From positions 1 to 55,588 of the forward strand of contig NZ_CANMKV010000030.1 of the NCBI RefSeq assembly GCF_947498635.1: a DNA stretch of 55,588 bases. The letters run 5' to 3'. Each line of letters begins with the position of its first letter. Position 1 is the first letter of the stretch. This document shows positions 27,426 through 36,575 of the stretch, piece by piece. Below the pieces are notes generated by a model. It was not told the origin of the DNA. It made no database searches and worked only from the letters and a program-made list of their open reading frames with translations. The position numbers were made by a program, and so were the translations under genes. Source of the stretch: an uncultured Microbulbifer sp. GTDB taxonomy: Bacteria > Pseudomonadota > Gammaproteobacteria > Pseudomonadales > Cellvibrionaceae.

Positions 27426-27535
27426 AAAAATCGAGTGCCATCAATATCCACTCTTGATATATTCCCAATCAAAGGACGCTACTTAAACAGGCTGGAGATG
27501 CCAGGTTGAAAGAACGCAATAATGAGGTTCCCGAC

Positions 27536-27922
27536 ATGGAAGGCCCCGAGCTGGCAAAGGGGTGGCTGCGCTGGATCTGGGGAGCCTTAGCCTGCCTCTT
27601 TATTCTTGTCGGGGTAATTGGTGCAATCCTGCCAGGGCTCCCCTCAGCCGTATTTATTGTTGCCGGCGCATGGGCAGCCTCGAAAAGCTCTGAGCGCCTG
27701 CACCAGTGGATTGAAGAGCACCATCTCTTTGGCCATTTATTGAGAACCTGGCGCAGTGGTTATATTAGCCGGCGCACCAAACTGCTGGCCACCTTAACCA
27801 TGGCGTTGTCTATGGCTTTGGCGGTTCATCATATTGCCAACCTTTACTTATTATCCTTTGCCGTTGCTGGTATTGCTTCTGGATTGTTCTGGGTTTGGAG
27901 CAGGCCTGAGCCTAATCGATAA
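27536..27922 (+). CDS. ybaN: YbaN family (DUF454) inner-membrane protein
   Basis: A 128-residue protein with about three to four membrane helices, close to E. coli YbaN (125). Seen: WIWGALACLFILVGVIGAIL followed by PGLPSAVFIVAGAWAASKSS, then LHQWIEEHHLFGHLLRTW and YISRRTKLLATL, the family's cytoplasmic loop, then two more helices. The function is unknown; a haem- or iron-related role has been suggested for some members. I chose the ATG at 27536, with AGG 8 bases upstream; a TTG at 27506 would add ten polar residues. It is divergent from the hydrogenase operon. Confidence 0.85.
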   Translation: MEGPELAKGWLRWIWGALACLFILVGVIGAILPGLPSAVFIVAGAWAASKSSERLHQWIEEHHLFGHLLRTWRSGYISRRTKLLATLTMALSMALAVHHIANLYLLSFAVAGIASGLFWVWSRPEPNR

Positions 27923-28250
27923 GGGCGCTCCCTCTGCAGAAATAGCTTTGTGCTTTCATACCACCTAATAGGTATTGATTAATTTTGCTTACAACTTAAC
28001 GGTGAGCAACCGGTATGAATTCGACTAAAAACCCGTGTTTCGAGTTTTATTTCGCATTGTCATAAAAATGGCGGATGAATTGGTTGACTTTACCAAGGAT
28101 CGGAATATCCTCTGCGCCCTCTCGTTGATTGGGGCGCCCTTGCATCAATATGCTTCTAACCACAAGAGAGTATTAATAGACCTGAACCAGTAGGGTAAGG
28201 CCTTTTGACGCAGTTATATTTGGCGAAGTGACAACAATAGGGATGTTTTC
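27923..28250. other. Gene-poor gap with one short frame
   Basis: About 330 bases. A 41-codon plus-strand frame at 28068-28193 (MADELVDFTKDRN...) extends upstream to a GTG at 28035. It reads like protein but has no ribosome binding site and matches nothing I know; it may be a gene fragment. Confidence 0.35.
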
Positions 28251-28682
28251 ATGCAGGAACTCTACCGGGCCCCAGATAGTGCCCTTGGTAACGAACCTTT
28301 AATTTATAAGCCAAGTGTACTCTGGAAGATCTTGTTTCTGATCCTGGTCCCGATAGAAGTCACATCTCAATATGAAGCCTTTGCCTACAATGAGTACGAT
28401 CAGTCAATTTGGTGGCTGATAGCGAGTCTAATCATTTACACTACTTATTTTGTAGGTCTCTTTGGATTAGCTTTTGCCAAAAAAATTGGCACTGTAAGAT
28501 TTTGGACGTTTTTCCTGCCTGTAATCATTGCTACCGATATTTATGAGTTGGGGACAGTGATTATCACAATGAATATGGCTGTATTAAAAAATCAAATGGC
28601 CGTATTGATGATTACACCACTTGCCTTATTTCTTTGGTTTATTATCTTTAGGTATCGGAAAGTTTTTCGGTATATAAAATAA
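28251..28682 (+). CDS. Small inner-membrane protein of unknown function
   Basis: A 143-residue protein with four predicted membrane helices (about 25-42, 54-75, 83-102 and 115-136) and a basic C-terminus (FRYRKVFRYIK). The start MQELYRAPDSALG resembles the YxAPxS start of many small uncharacterised gammaproteobacterial membrane proteins. There is no active-site signature. It stands alone in an AT-rich, gene-poor zone, and its codons are AT-richer than the hydrogenase genes. Confidence 0.65.
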   Translation: MQELYRAPDSALGNEPLIYKPSVLWKILFLILVPIEVTSQYEAFAYNEYDQSIWWLIASLIIYTTYFVGLFGLAFAKKIGTVRFWTFFLPVIIATDIYELGTVIITMNMAVLKNQMAVLMITPLALFLWFIIFRYRKVFRYIK

Positions 28683-29153
28683 CGTAAAACACTTTTATTT
28701 CTCGCTTCTCTCAGATATTGATGTAAGCGTGTGCCTGTAAATATAAAAGGGGTCCGTTGATACACTTGGCGTTAGCGAAGAGGGCCAGCTGGCTCAAGAT
28801 GGCTATTTGCAATCCTGGTTGATCGAGTCTCCAAACTGTTACTTACTCGTATAACATCAAATAAGAATAAGAATAAGAATATAGTGATTCGTGTGATCTA
28901 CCACTTTGCGGATATGTTTTACCAAAAATTAGACCCAGAACATTGGCAAATCCAACCCTGTAGGAATAGCGAACAACTTCCACAACAACTTTCACAGCAG
29001 TTGGATTGCTTTTGAAGTCGGTAATATTTATACGAGTCTACTCAGAATTAATAACTATATCGCTTGCATTCAAGCGAGTGATTATGAAGGACTAATTTGG
29101 GCGAAGTATAAAATCGGTATACTGTTCCTGTTTTTATTTTCACCGCCATATTT
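28683..29153. other. AT-rich gap upstream of a pseudogene
   Basis: No intact gene. Short protein-like stretches in different frames (for example GQLAQDGYLQSWLIESPN near 28780-28840, and a 43-codon frame from a GTG at 28884 with YHFADMFYQKLDPEHW) suggest a decayed gene upstream of the immunity pseudogene. A short AATAAG-type repeat lies at 28860-28880. Confidence 0.4.
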
Positions 29154-29593
29154 ATGACCCCACCCAATTTAAGTGTAAATATCGAGCACATCGATCAAAA
29201 AGCATTCCTATCCGATTGGCAATGGCTCGCTGGTAAAAATAAGCACTTGCTACTGCTCACAACTCTTAGTGATTTTTTGTACAAGATAAGAAAAAAGTTC
29301 TTGTTCATCTCGTTAGTGTTTCGCAAGGCCGAAAAATACTGGTGGCAGAGTCTCTAGAGGACGTTAAAAAGAATTTACAAAGTAGTGCGTTTGTCTATGA
29401 ATATTTTGTTCCTCATATAGTCGAACATTTAAAAGAGTCCGGGATATGCTTGAAAGAGGGAGAAGTGTACGGATTTATCAAACCACTGATATTTGGTGGA
29501 TAAGCGGTTGCCGAAAATGTTGAGACCATCAACCTTGAGGTCTATATTTCGCTGCAAGGGCAAATCCATGAAAAACTTCAGGGCGTCCCCTAG
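29154..29593 (+). pseudogene. Decayed Tdi1-family (DUF1851) T6SS immunity gene
   Basis: Reading through one frameshift and one stop gives a chain that follows the Tdi1/DUF1851 family. First frame: LSVNIEHI, AFLSDWQWLAGKNKHLLLL, TTLSDFLY. After a shift near 29280-29295: VLVHLVSVSQGRKILVAESL, EDVKKNLQSS, then VYGFIKPLIFGG. An in-frame TAA at 29501-29503 is followed by NVETINLEVYISLQGQIHEK and a final TAG at 29591. The family's DW-WL, VYGF/Y-P-GG and LGQIH-type motifs are all present, as recalled from memory. Intact members protect against ADP-ribosylating T6SS effectors. No effector gene is nearby. Confidence 0.65.
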
Positions 29594-29728
29594 GCACCAA
29601 AATTGCTAGTATCGTCTCTTAAAACCCAAGAAGCCTTGGTGGAAATTTGGGGGTGATTCCCTGCTCCTGCCCCTCTACCACTGAGCACTTTCAATAGGCC
29701 AAATAGAGAGCTCTGATTAACTAACTTT

Positions 29729-31465
29729 ATGGAAGATATACAGGCGCTTACCCCGGTTATTATTCTCCTGCTCCTCGGTGTAGTGGCGATCATTTTAATG
29801 CGCCCGCTCAGATTAAGTCCCATCGTCGGTTACCTGATCGCCGGTTTAGTGGTCGGACCCCACGCACTGGGTCTGATTCCCGAGAGTAATACCACACACT
29901 TACTGGCGGAACTCGGGGTTGTCTTTCTTTTATTTGATATCGGCCTTCATTTTTCCCTGTCAAATATTTGGGATGCGCGACGGGATATTTTTATCCTGGG
30001 GCCTCTGCAAATCCTGCTCTGTGGCGTGGTTTTTGCCGGTATCGCTCTGACTCTGGGGGTGGCTCCAGCTTATGCTGGTGTCTTGGGGGGCGCACTTGCA
30101 CTCTCCTCCACAGCCGTTGTGGTGCAGAGCCTTGCGGAGCGGGGGCAGCAGGACTGCCCCGTTGGTCGCACGGGCACTGCTGTGCTTATTTTTCAGGATA
30201 TTTGCGCAATTTTTCTCTTGGTGTTGGCCAGCTCTTTGGAGGGCGGAAATACATCTTCCAGTACGGGTGGCCTGACTGCGGAAATTGGGGCTGCGGTGTT
30301 GAAGTCGGCTATCGCATTTGTGGCCTCAGCTCTTCTCGGCCGCTATGCCATCAAGCCCCTATTTGGCCTGCTGTCGAAAACAAGATACGAAGAAATTTTC
30401 ACCGCCATGGCGCTTTTGATTGTCCTTGCCACGGCGGCAGCAACAGGGGCTGTCGGGCTATCGCTGACACTCGGTGCGTTTTTGGGAGGCATGATGATCA
30501 GTGAAACCCCCTACCGCCATGTGATTCAGACTGAGGCCAAACCCTTCCGTAACCTGCTGCTGGCATTTTTCTTTATTACCGTCGGTATGTCCCTGGATTG
30601 GCGTATTCTGCTGGAGGAATGGGCGAAGATTTTGATCTTCATCCTTATTCTGGTCAGTATCAAGGTGCTGCTAGTCGCTCTGGCAGCGCGCATTTGCGGC
30701 TGGTCTCTGCCGGGCTCGTTGCAGTTGGGTTCTCTTCTGGCGCAGGGCAGTGAGTTTGTTTTTGTGATTATTGCAATGCCACTTGCACGGGAATCCCTAG
30801 GGGAACAGACCGTAGGTATTGTGATCACCGCGGTAGCGGCCAGCTTGGCGCTGACCCCTACGCTGTCCAGCCTGGGAAATCGTTTGGCTAAGTTTCTTTG
30901 GCGGCGATCTTCTTCCCAAGCACCAAGCAATGAATCCAAGCCGGTCACCTCAACGGCCCCTGTGGTCATTTTTGGTATGGGCCAAACTGGGCGTTTGGTT
31001 GCCGATGCCCTTGAGGCACAAAAGATAGCCTATGATGCGATTGAAATGGACTACGATCGCTTTCTACTCGCCTGTGCCGATGGCTACCCAGTGGCTTTTG
31101 GGGATCTGGCTGATATTCGCATGATGGAAACCTTCCGGTATGCGGAGCGCTCTGCCATTGTTATCACCATTGTTCGCTACGAGTTATCGAAGGCGCTAAA
31201 GCCGGTTGTCTCTGAGCGCTATCCCGATGTGAAGCGTTTTGTAGCCGTTAACCACAAGAAGGACTACCAACGGTTTGAATCTTTGGGAATGTATCCGGCG
31301 GTGAGTCGAAGTGTCCCCAGAGGGCTTGATCTCGCGACGGCTGTATTAAAATCCCAGGGGGTTGAGGATAAGAAAATCAAAACCTGGATCGTGCGCCGGC
31401 AACAGCGGGATTTGGACACCAAAGATATCACTTCCAACCGTAAGCAAACCTTGCAAGCTCGCTAA
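29729..31465 (+). CDS. Monovalent cation:proton antiporter-2 (Kef/YbaL type)
   Basis: A 578-residue inner-membrane protein. Residues 1-385 form the CPA2 exchanger domain of about twelve helices (MRPLRLSPIVGYLIAGLVVG, GVVFLLFDIGLHFS, FFFITVGMSLDW). After a Ser-rich linker, residues about 410-525 form a TrkA-N/RCK nucleotide-binding domain (VVIFGMGQTGRLVADALE, GDLADIRMME). Such proteins exchange K+ for H+ and are gated by NAD(H) or glutathione; there is no clear glutathione site and no KefF/KefG partner. It is likely to handle potassium or pH stress, which fits the osmotic genes further on. The ATG lacks a strong ribosome binding site. Confidence 0.93.
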   Translation: MEDIQALTPVIILLLLGVVAIILMRPLRLSPIVGYLIAGLVVGPHALGLIPESNTTHLLAELGVVFLLFDIGLHFSLSNIWDARRDIFILGPLQILLCGVVFAGIALTLGVAPAYAGVLGGALALSSTAVVVQSLAERGQQDCPVGRTGTAVLIFQDICAIFLLVLASSLEGGNTSSSTGGLTAEIGAAVLKSAIAFVASALLGRYAIKPLFGLLSKTRYEEIFTAMALLIVLATAAATGAVGLSLTLGAFLGGMMISETPYRHVIQTEAKPFRNLLLAFFFITVGMSLDWRILLEEWAKILIFILILVSIKVLLVALAARICGWSLPGSLQLGSLLAQGSEFVFVIIAMPLARESLGEQTVGIVITAVAASLALTPTLSSLGNRLAKFLWRRSSSQAPSNESKPVTSTAPVVIFGMGQTGRLVADALEAQKIAYDAIEMDYDRFLLACADGYPVAFGDLADIRMMETFRYAERSAIVITIVRYELSKALKPVVSERYPDVKRFVAVNHKKDYQRFESLGMYPAVSRSVPRGLDLATAVLKSQGVEDKKIKTWIVRRQQRDLDTKDITSNRKQTLQAR

Positions 31466-31496
31466 ATGGGGTGTACCCAAGGCATCTCCTAGAAAG

Positions 31497-32132
31497 TTAT
31501 CTCAACCGGGATAATGCTTCGGCAATCGGCGTATCCCCTTCAATAAACTCAAATACGGCACCGATGGTTTTCGGCACCTCCAGTGATGTGGCAATCACCT
31601 CCGCCACATCAGTTCGACTGACTTGAGCATCGAAGCCCTCGAATGAGTCATCAATTCGGATAGCACCAGTCCCCGAAGAATCGGTAAGAGCGCCAGGCCG
31701 CAGAATCGTGTAGTCGAGGCCACTCTTTTGAACGTAAACATCGGCCGCATGCTTGGCCTTTAGGTAGGGCTGTATTTTCTCCGGGCCTTTTTCCGGGCTT
31801 CCGGCAAAAATTGAGCTCAACAATATAAAACGCTGTATGCCTGCGGCTTTCGTTGCATCACAAAGATGAATGGCGCCATCCCGGTCGACAGACTCCAGCG
31901 CCTTGCCTTTAGATCCCGCCACAAAGATAACCACATCCTGACCCTTTACAGCTGAATTCAGAGAAGCTTGGTTGGTGAGATCTGCCAGGATAGGTCGCAC
32001 ACCGGCTCGACGCAGATCCTCAAGTTGAGACTCCTTGCGTACCATACCGGCTACTTTGCAGCCCCTTGCGACCAATTTTTTGATCAGTATTTGGCCGATA
32101 TCGCCTTTTGCGCCGGCAACAAGTATTTTCAC
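31497..32132 (-). CDS. NAD(P)-binding SDR-family protein (atypical, NmrA-like)
   Basis: A 211-residue cytoplasmic protein with an N-terminal Rossmann motif KILVAGAKGDIGQILIKKL and the atypical SDR pattern: ILADLTNQASL, VIFVAGSKGK, FILLSSIFAGSPE, YTILRPGALTDSSGTG. This is the NAD(P)H-binding group of small oxidoreductases or NADPH sensors; the substrate is unknown. I set the start at the GTG at 32132 with AGGAAA about 6 bases upstream; an in-frame ATG at 32204 adds 24 residues before the nucleotide-binding strand. It converges with the Kef gene and lies downstream of the aldehyde dehydrogenase on the same strand. Confidence 0.87.
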   Translation of the reverse strand: MKILVAGAKGDIGQILIKKLVARGCKVAGMVRKESQLEDLRRAGVRPILADLTNQASLNSAVKGQDVVIFVAGSKGKALESVDRDGAIHLCDATKAAGIQRFILLSSIFAGSPEKGPEKIQPYLKAKHAADVYVQKSGLDYTILRPGALTDSSGTGAIRIDDSFEGFDAQVSRTDVAEVIATSLEVPKTIGAVFEFIEGDTPIAEALSRLR

Positions 32133-32231
32133 TGAAATTTCCTTGTAGCTATTTATCCGGTTGCGATAGAGGGCTCTGCGAAGCTCTAAAAGACCCACGT
32201 CCAACCAGATGTTTTAACAACCCCATAATAT

Positions 32232-33605
32232 TCAATCAAAGTGTCGAATAAGTTTCTGATTAACAAACTCTTTGATCCCCAGCTCCCCCAGCTCCCTCCC
32301 ATAACCTGATTTCTTTACGCCGCCCATAGGCATGCTCGCATAGCTGGAGGCCGCATGGTTCACAAAGGCTGTGCCGCACTCCAGTTGCTCAGCCACACGA
32401 TGTCCTCTTTCATGGTCCCGGGTATAGACGGAGCCGCCCAAGCCAAACGGACTGTCGTTCGCCATTTTAATTGCGGCCTCCTCATCGGGCACTATCCACA
32501 CACAGGCTATCGGACCAAATAGCTCTTCCTCCGCAGCTGGGGAGCCTTCTGGTATTTCTGTCAGAATACCTGGCTCAATAAACGCCCCCTTGCGCTTTCC
32601 ACCGACGAGTAAACGGGCACCAGCGGCAACCGATTGATTAACCTGCTCTTCCAATTGTTCGGCGGCTTTCTCAGTACAAAGCGGCCCGTAATCAGTGGAT
32701 TCTTCAAGGGGGTTACCCGGTTTCAGCGCTTGAAACAGCTTGGTAGCACGCTGGAGAAACTCTTTCGCGATAGGCTCAGTTAAAATAATTCTCTTTGCGG
32801 CGAGACAAATCTGGCCACAATTGCCGAGCTTTCCCTCCATAAAACGCTCAATCGTTAAGTCCAAATCGGCATCTTCAAGGACAATAAATGGATCAACGCC
32901 ACCAAGCTCCATAATAGTTTTCTTTACATTACGCCCCGCTTGCTCCGCCACCCTAGCACCTGCGGCATTGCTACCCGTAAATGAAATTCCCTTTACTCGA
33001 TCATCGTCAATAATCGATGCGGCACCACCAGAGGTAACTGGCAGATTGGTGTAGACAGCTTCCGGTACGCCAGCATCAAATAACAGTTGAGCAAACGTCT
33101 CTGCACATTGGGGAACATTAGAGGCGTGTTTGGTAAGCACCACATTGCCGGCAATTAGGTTGGATGCGGTAAAGCGGGTGGGCTGGTAGAAGGGAAAATT
33201 CCAGGGTTGTATACCATAGACAACCCCTAAAGGCTGGAACAACAAAGTGCCCTCTCCTTCACGAGTGGAGAGGTGTTGTGGGGCTAAAATTCTCTCCCCC
33301 TCCTCGGCATAGTAACGGAATATCTCTGCACAGAGTGCTAACTCCCCACGACCGTCGCTCATCTTCTTGCCCATCTCCTGAGCCATTAAGCGCGCAAGGG
33401 CTTCGGTGCGCTCCTCAAAGAGTTGGCCGGCGCGTTTTAGTATTGCGGACCGTTCATCGAAGCTGCGATTGCTCCACTCCAGGAAGGCCTCATCCGCACG
33501 GCCAATAGCCTTCTCAATGTCTTCACTAGACATCTCTTGGAAAGTTTTCAGGGTTTCACCATTGAAGGGATTGATGGAGATCAGTGGGCGCTTGGAATTG
33601 GCCAT
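32232..33605 (-). CDS. NAD(P)-dependent succinate-semialdehyde dehydrogenase
   Basis: A 457-residue aldehyde dehydrogenase that would oxidise succinate semialdehyde to succinate (GABA pathway). Seen: IQPWNFPFYQ, the Glu motif ELGGVDPFIVLEDADLD, and the catalytic Cys in GNCGQICLAAKRI. The length is typical for the short SSADH type (about 455). The neighbouring SDR gene is on the same strand 100 bases downstream and may share its mRNA. There are no other GABA genes here, so other aldehyde substrates remain possible. Confidence 0.9.
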   Translation of the reverse strand: MANSKRPLISINPFNGETLKTFQEMSSEDIEKAIGRADEAFLEWSNRSFDERSAILKRAGQLFEERTEALARLMAQEMGKKMSDGRGELALCAEIFRYYAEEGERILAPQHLSTREGEGTLLFQPLGVVYGIQPWNFPFYQPTRFTASNLIAGNVVLTKHASNVPQCAETFAQLLFDAGVPEAVYTNLPVTSGGAASIIDDDRVKGISFTGSNAAGARVAEQAGRNVKKTIMELGGVDPFIVLEDADLDLTIERFMEGKLGNCGQICLAAKRIILTEPIAKEFLQRATKLFQALKPGNPLEESTDYGPLCTEKAAEQLEEQVNQSVAAGARLLVGGKRKGAFIEPGILTEIPEGSPAAEEELFGPIACVWIVPDEEAAIKMANDSPFGLGGSVYTRDHERGHRVAEQLECGTAFVNHAASSYASMPMGGVKKSGYGRELGELGIKEFVNQKLIRHFD

Positions 33606-33846
33606 GAATGGGCTCCCGGCGAATGGTTTGCTTTGACAGATTGGAGAAAACAGCTACGGGTCACCAAATAAAGGAGTAAGGTTCCCTGTAGAGCGTTTAA
33701 AAATTGGCAAAAGGTGCCTCAGGGTTTGGCCAAAGTGTAGTCGCTACAAGTTGTGGTAGGAGCCCGTGACGAGATTCTTGCTGCAAAGGGAAGTGCTGTA
33801 TTAGTATCCAGCCTGAATTCCCCAATCCTTCATTTCCAAGCTTGCT

Positions 33847-34653
33847 ATGGAAACAGCTCGACAATTTTATCGCCGCGGGCCAGATAAGCGTGATAGTGAC
33901 CAGGTATCCTTTGTTGATGTCAGGCGACGCTTTGGTTTTAGATCTATAGCGATTGGCCGCTGGGTGACTGAGCGGGAGCGCAATCGGGCGGCTGGCCTCT
34001 TTTTTGACGCCCTATCCGACTTAATGGTCATTCTGCAGGGGCCTGAGATACTAATTTCCCTGCGCGGGACGCTCTCTTTTCAATACGGGATTGGTGGGCG
34101 CCCGGGAATCTCCGCTTTCTATGACCCCTCAGCCAAAACGTTTTCCCTGGCCAAAAATGCCGGGCCAGGCGCAATCGCCCACGAATGGTTTCACGCATTG
34201 GACCACTACCTTGCTCAAAAAGTGTTTCGTGATGCTTCGGGAAATAGGTATGCCTCGGAAGCTTGGCTGTGTGACGCCACACCAGTATCCCACCCTCTAA
34301 ACGATCTTCTGTTGGGCTGCTTCCAAGCAATTATGCTCGACGACCAAACCAATAGACCCAGCGCGATGGTGGAAGCGTCTGTTGAATTCGATCAGCGAAA
34401 CGGATCTAACTATTACAGCGAACCGGCTGAGCTTTGTGCCCGTGCTTTTGAGGCTTTTGTGCAAGATGCCAATATTAGCAATAACTTCCTGGTGGCTGGC
34501 ACCAAGGCCAGTGAAGAAGCTCGACTGGGTCTCTACCCCAGGGGGCAGCAAAGGCAGAAGATTAACCGCGCATTTACCGAGTATTTTACCTGCCTGGGCA
34601 GGGCACTATGGACGAGCGTCCAAAAACAACAGGTTCAGTTGCCAGAAAAATGA
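33847..34653 (+). CDS. CLCA_X family putative metallopeptidase
   Basis: A 268-residue protein that I recognise as the gammaproteobacterial CLCA_X family. The centre has GAIAHEWFHALDHYLA, with an HExxH zinc-binding motif (HEWFH). Further on, SEPAELCARAFEAF supplies a Glu that could be the third metal ligand. No signal peptide or membrane helix is visible, so it is probably cytoplasmic. The substrate is unknown. Peptidase activity is inferred from HExxH alone; related folds occur as large polyvalent-protein domains in mobile elements. Confidence 0.8.
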   Translation: METARQFYRRGPDKRDSDQVSFVDVRRRFGFRSIAIGRWVTERERNRAAGLFFDALSDLMVILQGPEILISLRGTLSFQYGIGGRPGISAFYDPSAKTFSLAKNAGPGAIAHEWFHALDHYLAQKVFRDASGNRYASEAWLCDATPVSHPLNDLLLGCFQAIMLDDQTNRPSAMVEASVEFDQRNGSNYYSEPAELCARAFEAFVQDANISNNFLVAGTKASEEARLGLYPRGQQRQKINRAFTEYFTCLGRALWTSVQKQQVQLPEK

Positions 34654-34690
34654 TGGCGCCTGTTACTGGGAGAGGTATTATTATTTCAAA

Positions 34691-34828
34691 ATGCACTTCA
34701 ACAACCCGTTATATATAGCAGTCTATCTTTTTTACATGCCGCTATTTAGGTTGGAGCTATTGAAAGCTCTAAAACTATATCAAACTGAGGTCAAAGAGAT
34801 GCTGGAGAACATTTACGGTGACAGATGA
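34691..34828 (+). CDS. Possible small membrane protein
   Basis: A 45-codon frame: MHFNNPLYIAVYLFYMPLF (hydrophobic), then a charged helix LELLKALKLYQTEVKEMLE. It starts 38 bases after the CLCA_X stop and has no clear ribosome binding site. It reads like a real small protein but could be chance. Confidence 0.3.
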   Translation: MHFNNPLYIAVYLFYMPLFRLELLKALKLYQTEVKEMLENIYGDR

Positions 34829-34881
34829 GTGAATCAGTATCACTGTGATAAGGTTGAAGCAAGAGTGGCCAATAGCTGTAC

Positions 34882-34916
34882 TGTATAGAGTGCTCTTAAA
34901 TGCAACACTCTATACA
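34882..34916. terminator. Stem-loop between convergent genes
   Basis: Perfect 11-bp arms, TGTATAGAGTG (34882-34892) and its complement (34906-34916), 13-nt loop. It lies 10 bases beyond the psiE stop. No T-tract on either side. Confidence 0.5.
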
Positions 34917-34925
34917 AGCTTATCT

Positions 34926-35393
34926 CTATTCAGACATCAGCTTTTCACGCTGGTAGACGAGAATAGAAGAAATACGCAAGGCTCCAAGCACAAATATAAA
35001 TGCGGAGAATGCATAGAGCATTTCTGATTTTATTTCATGCTTAAACAGGGATATCAGTATTTCACGCAACACAAAGACTATGGCTGCATCGACAATGTAT
35101 GTGAGTCTAAGTTTGTGCGTGTGAAAATACTCAATAAGAGATCTGGAGAGCTCTATTAGCACATATAGGGTTAAGACATCTGTGATAATATCAATGTAGT
35201 GCCCGGTAATACCTTCAAAGCTAAATAACTTCCAGGTTGTTAAAAACAACTGAAGCGTTCCAATAGCTACACCGATAATAATAAATACAAGAATGATACC
35301 AAAAACTATATCAACAGCCTTGTCAAAATAAGTCTTGATTTTCTCGCTGATCATCGCGTCCTTTGTGCTGGACTTCTGATCGGTACTGAGCAT
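34926..35393 (-). CDS. PsiE family phosphate-starvation-inducible membrane protein
   Basis: A 155-residue protein with four predicted membrane helices: VDIVFGIILVFIIIGVAIGT, IDIITDVLTLYVLIELSRSL, YIVDAAIVFVLREILISLF and MLYAFSAFIFVLGALRI. The ELSRSL...YF and FVLREI pattern fits the PsiE fold. The function is unknown. I chose the ATG at 35393 (MLSTDQKSS) because AAGGG lies 7 bases upstream; an in-frame ATG at 35435 would add 14 residues. It is a single gene; its link to the neighbouring ectoine genes is only positional. Confidence 0.8.
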   Translation of the reverse strand: MLSTDQKSSTKDAMISEKIKTYFDKAVDIVFGIILVFIIIGVAIGTLQLFLTTWKLFSFEGITGHYIDIITDVLTLYVLIELSRSLIEYFHTHKLRLTYIVDAAIVFVLREILISLFKHEIKSEMLYAFSAFIFVLGALRISSILVYQREKLMSE

Positions 35394-35561
35394 AGATAAA
35401 CCCTTGAAAGGCCTGCGGCCAAAATTTATTGTCAATTATAAGTTTGGTTTTTAGTTGCCCTATTCCCATAAAAACCAACTGGCATTGTGGTGGTGCAAGG
35501 GCACTTTGGTAGTGAGCCTGTTAGTCTCAGCCTGACTGAGAAATAGAGATTACCTGTAGGT

Positions 35562-36110
35562 TTACTTCCCTTTCTTATCGGCCGAATCAGGGTTCTCTGA
35601 GTATCCCAAAGCCGCGCCGGACTTTTCCATGGGGGCACCCTGGCGATCTAGGACCCCAATATCTAGTACCGGTGAGGCGTCAATATGCTGGGCATCCATC
35701 ATTTGGGCCACACGCTGTAGTGAGGCAATGATCATGCTCTGCTCCCATTCCTTCAGATCGCCAAATTGACGAGCAAATTGATCCTGCAGCGGGATGGGGG
35801 CATCTCGCAGTGTTTCTGCCGCTTGCTCGGTTAGATACGCATGCACCTTCCGCTTGTCCGCCTGGGAGCGCTGGCGGTAAACAAGGCTTCGCTTCTCAAG
35901 GCGATCCAGAATATTGGTCACGGTTGCCTGGCTGAGGCTGACTTCATTGGCGAGTTCGCCAATGGTGACTTCCCCCTTATTGCGTATGGCTTGCAGTAGT
36001 AAAACTTGTGGGGCGGTCAATCCAGTAGTTTTAGCGAGATGCTTGGAGTGTAAATCCGTTGCCCTTATCACCCTTCGCAGGGCGACCAAAACTTGTTCAA
36101 TGCTGTTCAA
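35562..36110 (-). CDS. ectR: MarR-family regulator of ectoine genes (EctR)
   Basis: A 182-residue winged-helix regulator. The MarR pattern is clear: LAKTTGLTAPQVLLLQAI, EVTIGELANEVSLSQATVTN (recognition region), ILDRLEKRSLVYRQRSQADK with the wing Arg-Asp/Lys. The C-terminal tail (about 150-182) is polar. EctR of halophilic methylotrophs represses ectABC-ask by binding the ectA promoter, and the divergent placement here fits. The start is a TTG at 36110; AGAGGT lies 4 bases upstream and no in-frame ATG precedes it. Loss of repression at high salt is the expected regulation. Confidence 0.9.
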   Translation of the reverse strand: MNSIEQVLVALRRVIRATDLHSKHLAKTTGLTAPQVLLLQAIRNKGEVTIGELANEVSLSQATVTNILDRLEKRSLVYRQRSQADKRKVHAYLTEQAAETLRDAPIPLQDQFARQFGDLKEWEQSMIIASLQRVAQMMDAQHIDASPVLDIGVLDRQGAPMEKSGAALGYSENPDSADKKGK

Positions 36111-36525
36111 AGCTACCTCTCAATCTCAGAGTTAGAGTGAATGCTGGGATTATATAGGTGAACCAGTTCATCTCTAAGCGCTTTACAGTTAATGGGAGAA
36201 AAGACGGCTTCCCGCTGCAGTTTTGGGGGAGAAGTGCCGCAACCGAGCCGCAAATGTTTAAATTTTGAACTGCAGGTTCGATTTTGATTCGCCCATGACG
36301 CAGTAAAGTTCCGTTTCAAGAAGAATTTTAGAGCCCAGTTTGAGTAAACCCTCCTAACCTCGGCCCCGCATGTAGGCCAAGTACTACCTCTTACTTCACT
36401 CCCATAGTACTGGACTTTGCCTTCCATTCGTGTACGATATTTAGCGTTCGAAGCATTTTGATGGGAGATTTTCGGAAAAAGCCACAAAAAAGCGTGCTTT
36501 TCGTTCTTTGTGTGTATTTTTCAAC

Positions 36526-36554
36526 CCGACAAATGTTTAGACGTGAAATAATAT
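36526..36554 (+). promoter_or_regulatory. Predicted sigma-70-type promoter of ectABC
   Basis: CCGACA (36526-36531) and TAATAT (36549-36554) with a 17-bp spacer, ending 21 bases before the ectA start, in the 465-base gap divergent from ectR. It is the best box pair by eye. EctR is expected to bind nearby. Confidence 0.4.
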
Positions 36555-36575
36555 TGTGCCGACTAGGATGGTTTT

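Larger units (their letters stand above)
26791..27535. other. Intergenic region between the divergent hydrogenase operon and ybaN
   Basis: About 650-745 bases with no credible gene, visibly AT-rich. It should contain the hydrogenase operon promoter, which I cannot place. It holds an inverted repeat TGAGAA-GATA-TTCTCA (27013-27028), a perfect 17-bp palindrome (27277-27293) and a heptamer tandem repeat (27398-27425). Confidence 0.5.
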
